The notes beneath the pieces are model-generated. The model did not search any database and was not told the DNA's origin. It worked only from the letters and a program-made list of their open reading frames with translations. DNA of 25,647 nt, from positions 1 through 25,647 of the forward strand of contig JAITXS010000132.1 in the NCBI GenBank assembly GCA_031284645.1. The letters run 5' to 3'. The DNA comes from Spirochaetaceae bacterium (GTDB taxonomy: Bacteria; Spirochaetota; Spirochaetia; Treponematales; Breznakiellaceae). Positions within the stretch are counted from its first letter, which is position 1. The number at the start of each line of letters is the position of its first letter. Below, piece by piece: positions 1 through 8,062 of the stretch. A program made the position numbers and the translations under genes.

Positions 1-6
1 AGTACG

Positions 7-888
7 ATGTACGATATAGAAGCCTTGTATGAAGCGAATACGGTCAAGGAGGCGATACTCATGCTTTCGGAACACCCCGAGGCTAAAATTATCGCCGGAG
101 GCAGCGATGTTCTCATTAAAATCCGCGAGGGCTCCCTTGCCGCTTGTACCTTAGTCAGTATCCAGCGTTTGGATGAACTGCGCGGTATTTCATTGGAGAA
201 AGACGGAGCTTTGCGTATAGGCGCTCTTTCGAGTTTTTCCCGGATTACGGCAAATCTGCTTATTCAAGCCCATATCCCTGTTTTGGGAGATGCGGTCTCT
301 AAAGTCGGCGGGCCTCAGGTTCGTAACATCGGTACTATAGGCGGCAATGTCTGTAACGGTGTTACCTCGGCAGACAGCGCCTCTACGCTGGTCGCCTACG
401 ATGCATTGATGGAATACCACGGGCCGGACGGAATCCGCCTTGTGCCGATAACAGAACATTATGTTGCGGCAGGAAAGACTGCCCTAAAACACGAGGAAAT
501 TCTCTGCGCGATTATCATACCGAAAGAGAGCTATCAGGATACATTTGGTCATTATATCAAATATGCTATGCGGAACGCGATGGATATAGCGACCCTTGCC
601 TGTTCGGTCAATGTGCGGCTTTCCGATGATAAAAAAAAGATAGAGCGTTTGCGTGTTGCCTTTGGTGTCGCCGGCCCTGTTCCTATGCGTGCGGCGCATA
701 GCGAGCAGGCTGCGAATGGTAAAGCAGTCTGTGAGGAAACAATAAAAGCCGCCGCCCAAGCTGTTTTGGAAGACATAAAACCGCGGACAAGCTGGCGGGC
801 GAGTAAAGAACTTCGTGCTCATCTTGCCGTGGAACTGGTAAAACGGGCAGCGCAGGAAGCCATTATCAAAGCGGGAGGCTTAAAATGA
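7..888 (+). CDS. xdhB: Xanthine dehydrogenase FAD-binding subunit
   Basis: This is the medium, FAD-carrying subunit of a molybdenum hydroxylase of the xanthine dehydrogenase type. It takes electrons from the Fe-S subunit and passes them to NAD+ or another acceptor in the cytoplasm. The 293-residue length matches E. coli XdhB (292). The FAD-binding signatures are visible: AGGSDVLI at residues 30-37 and TIGGNVCNGVTSADS at about 110-124, with a CO_deh_flav_C-type C-terminus containing APRSSW-like RTSWRASKE. The start ATG lies 6 bases from the window edge, so its ribosome-binding site cannot be seen. Its stop overlaps the start of the next gene by 4 bases (ATGA), so the two are translationally coupled. 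The E. coli paralogue YgfM belongs to the same family and is the main alternative name. Confidence 0.93.
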   Translation: MYDIEALYEANTVKEAILMLSEHPEAKIIAGGSDVLIKIREGSLAACTLVSIQRLDELRGISLEKDGALRIGALSSFSRITANLLIQAHIPVLGDAVSKVGGPQVRNIGTIGGNVCNGVTSADSASTLVAYDALMEYHGPDGIRLVPITEHYVAAGKTALKHEEILCAIIIPKESYQDTFGHYIKYAMRNAMDIATLACSVNVRLSDDKKKIERLRVAFGVAGPVPMRAAHSEQAANGKAVCEETIKAAAQAVLEDIKPRTSWRASKELRAHLAVELVKRAAQEAIIKAGGLK

Positions 889-1388
889 GTATTCAACACA
901 CGATAGTCAAGTGTAAAATAAACGGTAAAGATCGTGAGGTTTTGGTTGACGTCCGGGCTTCTCTTACCGATCTGCTGCGTAATGAATACCGGCTTACCAG
1001 CGTAAAAAAGGGCTGCGAGGTCGGCGAATGCGGAGCCTGTAATGTTATTATTGACGGGGAGTGTTTTAATTCCTGTATATATCTTGCCGTATGGGCTCAT
1101 GGCAAAGAAATTATGACAACAGAAGGATTGCTCGGGGAAAATGGTGAGCTTTCGGAGATGCAGAGAGCTTTTGTCGAAGAAGGCGCCGTGCAATGCGGGT
1201 TCTGCACCCCGGGCTTCCTTATGAGCGCAAGCGAAATTGTAAAAAGCGGCAAAGAATACGATGATGAAGAGCTGCGAACTTTGCTTTCCGGTCATCTGTG
1301 CCGCTGTACCGGCTACGAAAATATTATAAAAGCAGTACGCCGTGTTATCGAAAAACACCACAAGAAAGTTTGCAATGCACCTTTGTAA
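885..1388 (+). CDS. xdhC: Xanthine dehydrogenase [2Fe-2S] subunit
   Basis: This is the small iron-sulfur subunit that relays electrons from the molybdenum centre to the FAD of XdhB. It has 167 residues, as expected. The plant-type [2Fe-2S] cluster is bound by C44, C49, C52 and C64 (GCEVGECGAC). The second cluster in the alpha-helical domain is bound by C104, C107 (CGFCTPGF), C139 and C141 (CRCTGY). All eight ligands are present, so the protein should be functional. The start overlaps xdhB by ATGA. The molybdopterin subunit that would complete the enzyme is not downstream, where ygfK follows after 42 bases, so it must be upstream of the window or elsewhere. Confidence 0.95.
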   Translation: MSIQHTIVKCKINGKDREVLVDVRASLTDLLRNEYRLTSVKKGCEVGECGACNVIIDGECFNSCIYLAVWAHGKEIMTTEGLLGENGELSEMQRAFVEEGAVQCGFCTPGFLMSASEIVKSGKEYDDEELRTLLSGHLCRCTGYENIIKAVRRVIEKHHKKVCNAPL

Positions 1389-1430
1389 ACATTTTGAGGG
1401 GAAAGCAATAATAATGCAAGGAGGATACTC

Positions 1431-4400
1431 ATGAGCGAAATTATGCGTCCTATTCCATTTGCAGATTTAGTAAAATGGACACAGGGAGAGTACGGGAAAA
1501 CCGAATCAATTTTCGGTATTCGAAAAGACAAGTTCTACAGGAACAAAAGCGCCAGGAAGATACGGCTTTTTGGAACGGAGATTAGCTCTCCTGTTGGCCC
1601 TGCTGCCGGCCCTCACGCTCAACTTGCACAAAACATCGCCGCAGCCTATCTTGCCGGAGCACGGTTTATTGAGCTTAAAACCGTGCAGACTATGGACGGA
1701 GAGGAACTGCGAAAATGCGTTGCCCGTCCCTGCATCAATGCAACGGATGAATGTTACAATGTCGAGTGGTCAACGGAACTTACTGTGCCCGAGGCGTACG
1801 AGGAATATGTTAAAGCATGGTTCCTCCTCCATTTCCTTGCCAAAGAATATCAGCTTGGACAGGGGGGCGATTTCATCTTTAATATGAGTGTCGGCTATAA
1901 TCTTGAGGGTATACAATCGCCCAAGATCGACAGCTACATTGAGGGCATGAAAAACGCAAGGGACAGCGAGGTATGGAAGACTTGTTATACCTATCTTGCC
2001 GGACATCTTGGCGATTTCAAACATTTTAGCGAAGCCGACCTGAATGCGGTTTCAAGCGTTGTATCAACAAGTATTACGCTTTCCACCCTGCACGGCTGCC
2101 CGAAAGAAGAAATTGAGCGCATTGCAGATTATCTTCTTACCCACAAGGGGCTTCATACTTATATTAAGTGTAACCCTACCCTTCTGGGCTATGAAAGAGC
2201 GCGAAAAATCCTTGATGAGATGGGGTTCCGCTCTGTTTCTTTTGATGATCATCATTTTAAAGATGATCTCCAATATAAAGACGCACTTGAGATGCTCAAG
2301 CGTTTACAAACAAAAGCTCGGGAAAAAAACCTTGCGTTTGGCGTTAAAATAACCAATACCTTTCCTGTTGAAATTAAACGCAGCGAGCTTCCCGGTTCCG
2401 AGATGTATATGTCGGGGCGCGCTCTTTTCCCGCTTTCAATCAATGTAGCAAAGAGCCTTTCCCTTGATTTTAACGGAACATTGCCGATTTCGTATTCAGG
2501 CGGCGCGGATTTTTTCAATATAAAAGAAATTATCCAAACGGGCATACGACCGATTACCGTTGCCACTACGATTTTAAAACCCGGCGGATATGAACGGCTT
2601 CAACAACTCGCGATGATAGCCGAAGATTCTGTTGATCCGGCTCTTTCGGGTATCAATGTTGATAAACTGAGCGCCCTTACCGGAAAACTGCCCGATCTCA
2701 AACGCTACAGGAAAGAGTACCGGCAGAGCGGCTTGCGGAAAACAAAATCGCCTTTGCCTCTTTTTGATTGCTTTAAGGCTCCGTGTCAGAACGGCGGCTG
2801 CCCTATTCATCAGCAAATACCCGCCTACCTTGAAAAGATAAACTCAGGCGATTATGCCGGGGCCTTTAAGATTATTGCTGTTGATAATGCCGCGCCTTCA
2901 ATTACCGGCGCTATCTGTAACCATGAATGTCAGGACAAATGTACCCGTGTTGATTATGATGACCCGCTTTCAATACGTGCGGCAAAGAAAATTGCCGCAG
3001 ACAACGCAGAGGAAGCGTTTACCGGCGCACTTCAGGCTCCCGCGTTAAAAACTGATAAAAAAGCCGCTGTTATCGGTGCCGGGCCTGCGGGTATCGCGGC
3101 TGCACTTTTCCTCCGCCGGAACGGAGTACCGGTTACGGTCTATGAAAAAGAGCAGGACGCTTTTGGTATTGTGCGTTTTGTTATCCCTGAGTTTAGAATA
3201 AAAAAAGAGGAAATTGAGCGCGATTATCGTTTGGCTTTGAAGTACGGCGTTGAGTTTCAATTTGGCGTTGATGAGCGTTACTCCCTTGACGAATTAAAAA
3301 AAACACACGCATTTGTGCTCCTTGCAACAGGCGCATGGAAGGCAGGTGAAAAAGCCGTAAAAGAAGGCGATGGAAATATCCTTGACGCTTTGAGCTTCCT
3401 TGCAGCCTCGAAAGCCTCGTGCTGTTCGCTTGATTTAGGGGCTTCCGTTGCTGTTGTCGGCGGCGGGGATGTGGCGATGGACTGTGCCCGTGCGGCAAAA
3501 CGAAACAAGGGCGTACAGCGCGTGGCCATCGTATACCGGCGTACGGTAAGTGAAATGCCCGCCCAGTTCGAAGAACAGGAACTGGCCCGTGCGGACGGCA
3601 TTGAGTTTATTGAACTTTATGCACCGGAAAGCTTTTCGGGCGGAGAACTTGTCTGCCGGCGTATGAAGCTCGGCGATTATGATGCTAAGGGACGACGGAG
3701 CGTAAGCCCTGCTGAGGAGAAGCGCTCCATGCAATTCGATACGCTTATTCAGGCGACAGGTGCCCGGGTGGATACGTCTCTTTTCGAAAAAAACAAAATC
3801 CGCTTGAATGACAGGGGTTTGCCGCTTGTAAACGAAGCAAACGAAAGCTCGATTCCGGACGTGTATATTATCGGCGACAGTAAAGCGGGACCGGCAACAG
3901 TGGTCAAAGGTTTAGCCGATGGTAAAAGTGCCGCATTGGACATCCTTAAAAAACTGGGACTTCCCCATGATTTTATTACCTTTTCCCCGGAACACAAAGA
4001 AAGCGCAGCTCTTTATGCCAAAAAAGGGATACTTTCTCCCGCTATCGAGGGGAATACGGATGCCTGCCGTTGCCTTTCCTGTGCGGAAATCTGTGAAATC
4101 TGTGTGGATGTCTGTCCGAACCGTGCCAATGTTGCAATCGAGATATCAGGGCCTTTTGCTACGCGCCGCCAGATCGTGCATATCGACCGCATGTGTAATG
4201 AATGCGGAAACTGCGCTGTCTTCTGTCCGCATAGCGGCGCTCCGTATAAAGACAAATTCACCGTGTTCAGCTCGGAAGAGGACTTTACGAACAGCGAAAA
4301 CCCGGGATTCCTTGTTTGCAGGCCGGGAAATTATCAGCTGCGCCTTGCCGATAAGACAGTGCTTAATTACAAGGCAGGGGATAAAAACGTTCCGGCGGAC

Positions 4401-4460
4401 ATAGCGGCGTTTATTGAACATATCACGAAAGCATACGGATATTTGGTAACAGAAGCGTAA
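1431..4460 (+). CDS. ygfK: YgfK-type multidomain Fe-S flavoenzyme (annotated 'selenate reductase subunit')
   Basis: This is a 1009-residue redox enzyme closely matching E. coli YgfK (about 1032) from start (SEIMRPIPF) to end. Residues 1-430 form a dihydroorotate dehydrogenase-like barrel (GPAAGPHAQLAQN, FIELKTVQTMDG). Residues 445-545 form a GltD-like cysteine-rich linker (CQNGGCPIHQQIP, CNHECQDKCTR). An FAD/NAD(P) reductase follows, with GAGPAG near 547 and a second Rossmann motif, VVGGGDVAMDCARA, near 673. The C-terminus has Fe-S ligands in CRCLSCAEICEICVDVCPN (about 878-896) and CNECGNCAVFCP (about 922-933). A clear AAGGAGG site lies just before the ATG. The family is known from purine/urate-degradation and selenium-dependent molybdenum hydroxylase loci. 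The selenate name comes from phenotype work and its true substrate is not shown here. Confidence 0.93.
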   Translation: MSEIMRPIPFADLVKWTQGEYGKTESIFGIRKDKFYRNKSARKIRLFGTEISSPVGPAAGPHAQLAQNIAAAYLAGARFIELKTVQTMDGEELRKCVARPCINATDECYNVEWSTELTVPEAYEEYVKAWFLLHFLAKEYQLGQGGDFIFNMSVGYNLEGIQSPKIDSYIEGMKNARDSEVWKTCYTYLAGHLGDFKHFSEADLNAVSSVVSTSITLSTLHGCPKEEIERIADYLLTHKGLHTYIKCNPTLLGYERARKILDEMGFRSVSFDDHHFKDDLQYKDALEMLKRLQTKAREKNLAFGVKITNTFPVEIKRSELPGSEMYMSGRALFPLSINVAKSLSLDFNGTLPISYSGGADFFNIKEIIQTGIRPITVATTILKPGGYERLQQLAMIAEDSVDPALSGINVDKLSALTGKLPDLKRYRKEYRQSGLRKTKSPLPLFDCFKAPCQNGGCPIHQQIPAYLEKINSGDYAGAFKIIAVDNAAPSITGAICNHECQDKCTRVDYDDPLSIRAAKKIAADNAEEAFTGALQAPALKTDKKAAVIGAGPAGIAAALFLRRNGVPVTVYEKEQDAFGIVRFVIPEFRIKKEEIERDYRLALKYGVEFQFGVDERYSLDELKKTHAFVLLATGAWKAGEKAVKEGDGNILDALSFLAASKASCCSLDLGASVAVVGGGDVAMDCARAAKRNKGVQRVAIVYRRTVSEMPAQFEEQELARADGIEFIELYAPESFSGGELVCRRMKLGDYDAKGRRSVSPAEEKRSMQFDTLIQATGARVDTSLFEKNKIRLNDRGLPLVNEANESSIPDVYIIGDSKAGPATVVKGLADGKSAALDILKKLGLPHDFITFSPEHKESAALYAKKGILSPAIEGNTDACRCLSCAEICEICVDVCPNRANVAIEISGPFATRRQIVHIDRMCNECGNCAVFCPHSGAPYKDKFTVFSSEEDFTNSENPGFLVCRPGNYQLRLADKTVLNYKAGDKNVPADIAAFIEHITKAYGYLVTEA

Positions 4461-4477
4461 TATTTTTGGAGGATACT

Positions 4478-5806
4478 ATGATACTCATCGGAAATGGCAA
4501 AATTATCACCCGGGATGCGGAGAGGCCGTTTATAAACAACGGTGCCGTGCTTATCGACGGAAAGCTCATCAAAGATGTCGGCGTAAGTGATGAGCTGCGG
4601 GCAAAATATCAGGATGCCCGGTATATTGACGCGCGGGGACGGCTGGTTATGCCGGGCTTTATTAACTGTCACCAGCATTACTACAGTACCTTTGCGCGGG
4701 GAATGAGCCTTGGCGGGAAAGCTGCCACGACCTTCGGGGAAGTACTCCGCGGCCTTTGGTGGCGGCTTGACAAGGAGTTGAGCCTGGACGATGTCTACTA
4801 TAGCTGCATTGGGCCTATGATCGACGGGATACGAAACGGCGTTACATCGGTTATTGATCATCATGCGAGCCCCTATGCGGTTCCCGGTAGTCTTTTTAAA
4901 ATCGCACAAGCCGCCCAATTATGCGGCATACGAAGCAATCTCTGCTACGAGGTCTCCGACCGCGACGGCGAAAAAATCGCACAAGAGGGGATAAAAGAAA
5001 ATCTTGATTTTGCCCTTCATTGTAAGTCAGAAAATGACGATATGCTCAAGGCCCTTATCGGAATGCATGCCCAGATGACAATCTGCGATAAAACGCTTGA
5101 CGCCTGTCTTGATGCAGCTGCACAGGCCGGTGTCGGCTTCCATGTTCACGTTGCAGAAGGTTTTGAAGATGTGGTGGATGCTCTTGCCAAATACGATCTC
5201 CGTGTTGTTGAGAGGCTTTATAAACGAAAAGTGCTTTCCGATAAATCCATTGCCGTACATTGCATCCAGATTACCGAAGAAGAAATGGATATGTTAAAAG
5301 ACAGCAAGGTTGCCGTTGTCCACAATCCCGAATCAAACATGGGTAATGCTGTCGGCGTGTCTCCGGTGCTTGATATGATAAAAAAAGGCATACTCGTCGG
5401 AATGGGCACTGATGGTTATACATCCGATATGACCGAATCATATAAAGTTACGGCAATACTCCACAAACACGCGAAAAAAATCCCGTCTGTCGCTTGGGGT
5501 GAACCCCCGCTTATGCTTTTTGAGAACAACAAACTGATTATGGAGCGTTTTATCAAGGGTAAAATCGGTGCCGTAAAAAAAGATCACTATGCCGATATTA
5601 TCATCGTTGATTATAAAGGCCCCACGCCTGTTAACGAGTCTACGATAAACAGCCATATTCTTTTTGGCGTTACAGGCAGGCATGTTGATACAACGATCAT
5701 CAACGGTAAAATTGTGATGTCCGAGAGGGAGCTTGCCGACATAGACGAAGATGCCCTGCTTGCCGCTTCCCGCGAACATGCCCAGAAGCTATGGAAGAGG
5801 ATATAG
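4478..5806 (+). CDS. ssnA: SsnA-type metal-dependent amidohydrolase
   Basis: This is a cytoplasmic zinc-type amidohydrolase of the TrzN/guanine-deaminase-like superfamily and the usual partner of ygfK. I chose ATG 4478 because GGAGG sits 5 bases upstream. A TTG 12 bases earlier lies within that ribosome-binding site. This start gives 442 residues, exactly the length of E. coli SsnA. The metal ligands are H65 and H67 (CHQHYYS), H222 in HVHVAEG, H261 in VAVHC and D312 in MGTDGYTSD. Also recognisable are WWRLDKEL and VIDHHASP. The gene follows ygfK by 17 bases and ends the operon. Its link with XDH subunits supports deamination or ring opening of a purine-derived compound, but the exact substrate is inference. 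Confidence 0.92.
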   Translation: MILIGNGKIITRDAERPFINNGAVLIDGKLIKDVGVSDELRAKYQDARYIDARGRLVMPGFINCHQHYYSTFARGMSLGGKAATTFGEVLRGLWWRLDKELSLDDVYYSCIGPMIDGIRNGVTSVIDHHASPYAVPGSLFKIAQAAQLCGIRSNLCYEVSDRDGEKIAQEGIKENLDFALHCKSENDDMLKALIGMHAQMTICDKTLDACLDAAAQAGVGFHVHVAEGFEDVVDALAKYDLRVVERLYKRKVLSDKSIAVHCIQITEEEMDMLKDSKVAVVHNPESNMGNAVGVSPVLDMIKKGILVGMGTDGYTSDMTESYKVTAILHKHAKKIPSVAWGEPPLMLFENNKLIMERFIKGKIGAVKKDHYADIIIVDYKGPTPVNESTINSHILFGVTGRHVDTTIINGKIVMSERELADIDEDALLAASREHAQKLWKRI

Positions 5807-5843
5807 GATAGTTACAAACTGAGCATTACCGGATAAATACTAC

Positions 5844-5871
5844 TTGACGTATGACAAAATGATGATATACT
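5844..5871 (+). promoter_or_regulatory. Sigma70-type promoter of the phosphatase-transporter operon
   Basis: TTGACG (5844-5849), a 16-base spacer and TATACT (5866-5871) make a near-consensus vegetative promoter. The predicted start of transcription is near 5878, at the left edge of a perfect palindrome. It separates this pair from the xdh-ygfK-ssnA operon. Confidence 0.65.
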
Positions 5872-5878
5872 TTGAACA

Positions 5879-5906
5879 GGCTCTAAAAATCATAATTTTT
5901 AGAGCC
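5879..5906. promoter_or_regulatory. Perfect 12-bp inverted repeat at the predicted transcription start
   Basis: GGCTCTAAAAAT (5879-5890), a 4-base CATA loop and ATTTTTAGAGCC (5895-5906) pair perfectly. It begins within a base or two of the predicted start site of the promoter at 5844-5871, so it may be an operator or a 5' hairpin of the mRNA. It could also end transcripts from ssnA, although no T-run follows the stem. Confidence 0.6.
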
Positions 5907-5912
5907 TAATCC

Positions 5913-5933
5913 ATGAAAAAAAGTGTGTGGTAG
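5913..5933 (+). other. Six-codon leader ORF overlapping the phosphatase start, with an A7 run
   Basis: ATG 5913 opens a short frame (MKKSVW) ending at TAG 5931-5933. Its last base is the first base of GTG 5933, a possible start of the phosphatase. Seven A residues follow the ATG directly. One extra A would put ATG 5913 in frame with the phosphatase. It may be a leader peptide, a slippage-controlled start or a sequencing error. No ribosome-binding site precedes it. Confidence 0.3.
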
Positions 5934-8062
5934 TGTTCAGAAACATCAAAATCGGGACGAAAATTCTCTCTGTTATTTTACTGGTTTCTATTTTAACACT
6001 GGTAATTATTTCGACTATTTCATATACCCAGATGCTGAATCTCGCAAAATACTCCCAGGATGCCAATATTCAACTCGGCGTTACCGCATCGGATCAATCA
6101 AAAGAAGCGCTCCTTAATCAGGCGAATGAACAACTGGAATACCTTGCCGCCGCGCAGGCGGAAAAAGCAAACCAAATGCTACGGCAGATACACGTGGATA
6201 TTGAGGTGCTTGCCGGGTATATGGAAACGCTCTATGCCCATCCGGAACAGTTTACCGGAAAAAAAGTCCCTTTTATTCCCGATGCGCCGAACGACACGGC
6301 AAGCGCCAAATATATGTTTGCGCCGGATGTCAGTCCAAACGCCAAGCTGAGGGAAGAACTTCGATGGATATCCTCCGCCGACTATCCTTTTTCGGGTATT
6401 TTTAAAAACAACTCCATGCTGGATAATATATATCTGGCAACAGAAAGCGGTATTTTTTACCGTTATTCAAGATTAAACAACTATAATCCCGAATATGACG
6501 GGCGCAAACGGCCCTGGTATGTCAAGGCAATGAAAAACAGGGGGGAGGTAATATGGATGCCCCCATATATCGCCTCGTTTACACCGCAATTGGTCGTAAG
6601 CTGCGCCAAAACTTTTCAGGACAGGGAAGGGAACTATGTCGGCGTCATTGGAGTCGATATTATCATTACTCACATTGTCGAAGAAATTCTGGCCTTACGC
6701 ATCGGCGGAGAGGGTTATGCGTTTTTACTGGATGCGAGCGGCTCATACATTGCTCATCCCCGTTACGAAGAAGCGGGGTTTAATCCAAATCCGCTTGACG
6801 GTGCCAGCGGTTTATGGCGCAACGCGCTGCTTGATATGGTGGGCGGGAAAGGCGGAACCTATATTGTTACTATTGATGGCAGCGAGGAATATCTGTTCTC
6901 CGCGCCAATTCAGGAAACCGGCTGGATGCTCTGCATTGCTATTCCGGTACAGGATGTTATAGCCCCGGCTCTTGCAACTCAGGCGAAAATGGAGCGCTTT
7001 ACCGATGAAGCGCAGATCTATATCAGGCGCACCCTCTCCGGCGTCCTTATGCGTTTTATTATCATATTTTCGGTGATAGCCATGTTGGTGGTTGCGTTTT
7101 CCTATATTCTGTCTATTACCATTACACGTCCCCTTGAAAAATTATCGCGGGATGTCAGGCATATCGGGGACGGAGAGTTGGATACGAGAATTGAGGTAAA
7201 AGGCAAGGATGAAATTGCGGAACTCGGGGCGGCTTTTAATAAAATGACCTCTGACATCCGGAATTACATTGAAAATCTAAAACAGGCGACCGCAGAAAAA
7301 GAGCGTATCAACAGCGAGCTGCAAGTTGCTAATGAGATTCAAAGGGATATGCTGCCCCATCTTTTCCCGCATTTTACCGGCAATGAATATTTTGCCGCAT
7401 ACGGGAAAATGATTCCGGCAAAGGAAGTTGGCGGAGATTTTTTTGATATATTTTTCCTTGACGAGCGAAAGACGAAAATCGCCTGTGTTATTGCCGATGT
7501 ATGCGGCAAGGGAGTACCCTCGGCTTTATTTATGGTGGTCGCAAAAACACTGCTAAAACAGCAGCTCTTACAAACAGAGAATCTGGGTGAGGCGCTTGGG
7601 CAGGTAAATAAGACCCTTTGCGAGGATAATCCTATGTGTATGTTTGTTACTGTTTTTGTTTTTGTGCTTGATATGGTTTCAGGAGAAATGACCTACGTAA
7701 ACGGCGGGCATAACCCGCCGCTGCTCTCACAAAACGGCAATCCGTTTCAATTCATGCAATTGAAACGGGGTATCGCGCCGGGGGCACTGGAAGACAGCGT
7801 GTATATACAGGATTCCATCGCGCTGAACCCGGGAGATAAAATCTACCTGTATACCGATGGTGTAAACGAGGCAATGAACGAGCAGGATGAGTTATTCGGC
7901 AACGAACGCTTCCTTAATTCGGCGAACATCTATAATGATATGTTACCTGAAGAATTTGACAAAAGCCTGCGTGCGGATATTGCCGTGTTCACCAACGGGG
8001 TAGACCAGTCTGATGATATTACGACACTCTCTTTCCACTATCTAAAGAAAATTGATTCATGA
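5927..8062 (+). CDS. Membrane sensor SpoIIE/RsbU-type protein phosphatase (dCache-HAMP-PP2C)
   Basis: This is a signal-responsive serine/threonine phosphatase of the PP2C/SpoIIE group. Such proteins usually dephosphorylate an anti-sigma-factor antagonist. The layout is: TM1 at about 8-30, an extracytoplasmic double-Cache-like region at 35-365 (with YSRLNNYNPEYDGRKRPWY and VIGVDI), TM2 at about 372-395, HAMP at about 397-448, a short coiled linker, and the phosphatase at 490-705. Metal-site motifs are intact: GGDFFD, DVCGKGVPSALFM, NGGHNPP, YTDGVNEAMN and QSDDITTL. The start is unclear. GTG 5927 and GTG 5933 both lack a good ribosome-binding site, and ATG 5913 is one base out of frame. It overlaps the next gene by 4 bases (ATGA). 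No STAS or RsbW-like partner lies in the window. Confidence 0.9.
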   Translation: MVVFRNIKIGTKILSVILLVSILTLVIISTISYTQMLNLAKYSQDANIQLGVTASDQSKEALLNQANEQLEYLAAAQAEKANQMLRQIHVDIEVLAGYMETLYAHPEQFTGKKVPFIPDAPNDTASAKYMFAPDVSPNAKLREELRWISSADYPFSGIFKNNSMLDNIYLATESGIFYRYSRLNNYNPEYDGRKRPWYVKAMKNRGEVIWMPPYIASFTPQLVVSCAKTFQDREGNYVGVIGVDIIITHIVEEILALRIGGEGYAFLLDASGSYIAHPRYEEAGFNPNPLDGASGLWRNALLDMVGGKGGTYIVTIDGSEEYLFSAPIQETGWMLCIAIPVQDVIAPALATQAKMERFTDEAQIYIRRTLSGVLMRFIIIFSVIAMLVVAFSYILSITITRPLEKLSRDVRHIGDGELDTRIEVKGKDEIAELGAAFNKMTSDIRNYIENLKQATAEKERINSELQVANEIQRDMLPHLFPHFTGNEYFAAYGKMIPAKEVGGDFFDIFFLDERKTKIACVIADVCGKGVPSALFMVVAKTLLKQQLLQTENLGEALGQVNKTLCEDNPMCMFVTVFVFVLDMVSGEMTYVNGGHNPPLLSQNGNPFQFMQLKRGIAPGALEDSVYIQDSIALNPGDKIYLYTDGVNEAMNEQDELFGNERFLNSANIYNDMLPEEFDKSLRADIAVFTNGVDQSDDITTLSFHYLKKIDS

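Noticed and set aside
819..1361. 180-residue minus-strand frame opposite xdhC
   Set aside because: It is a shadow of the well-supported xdhB/xdhC genes with no family resemblance.
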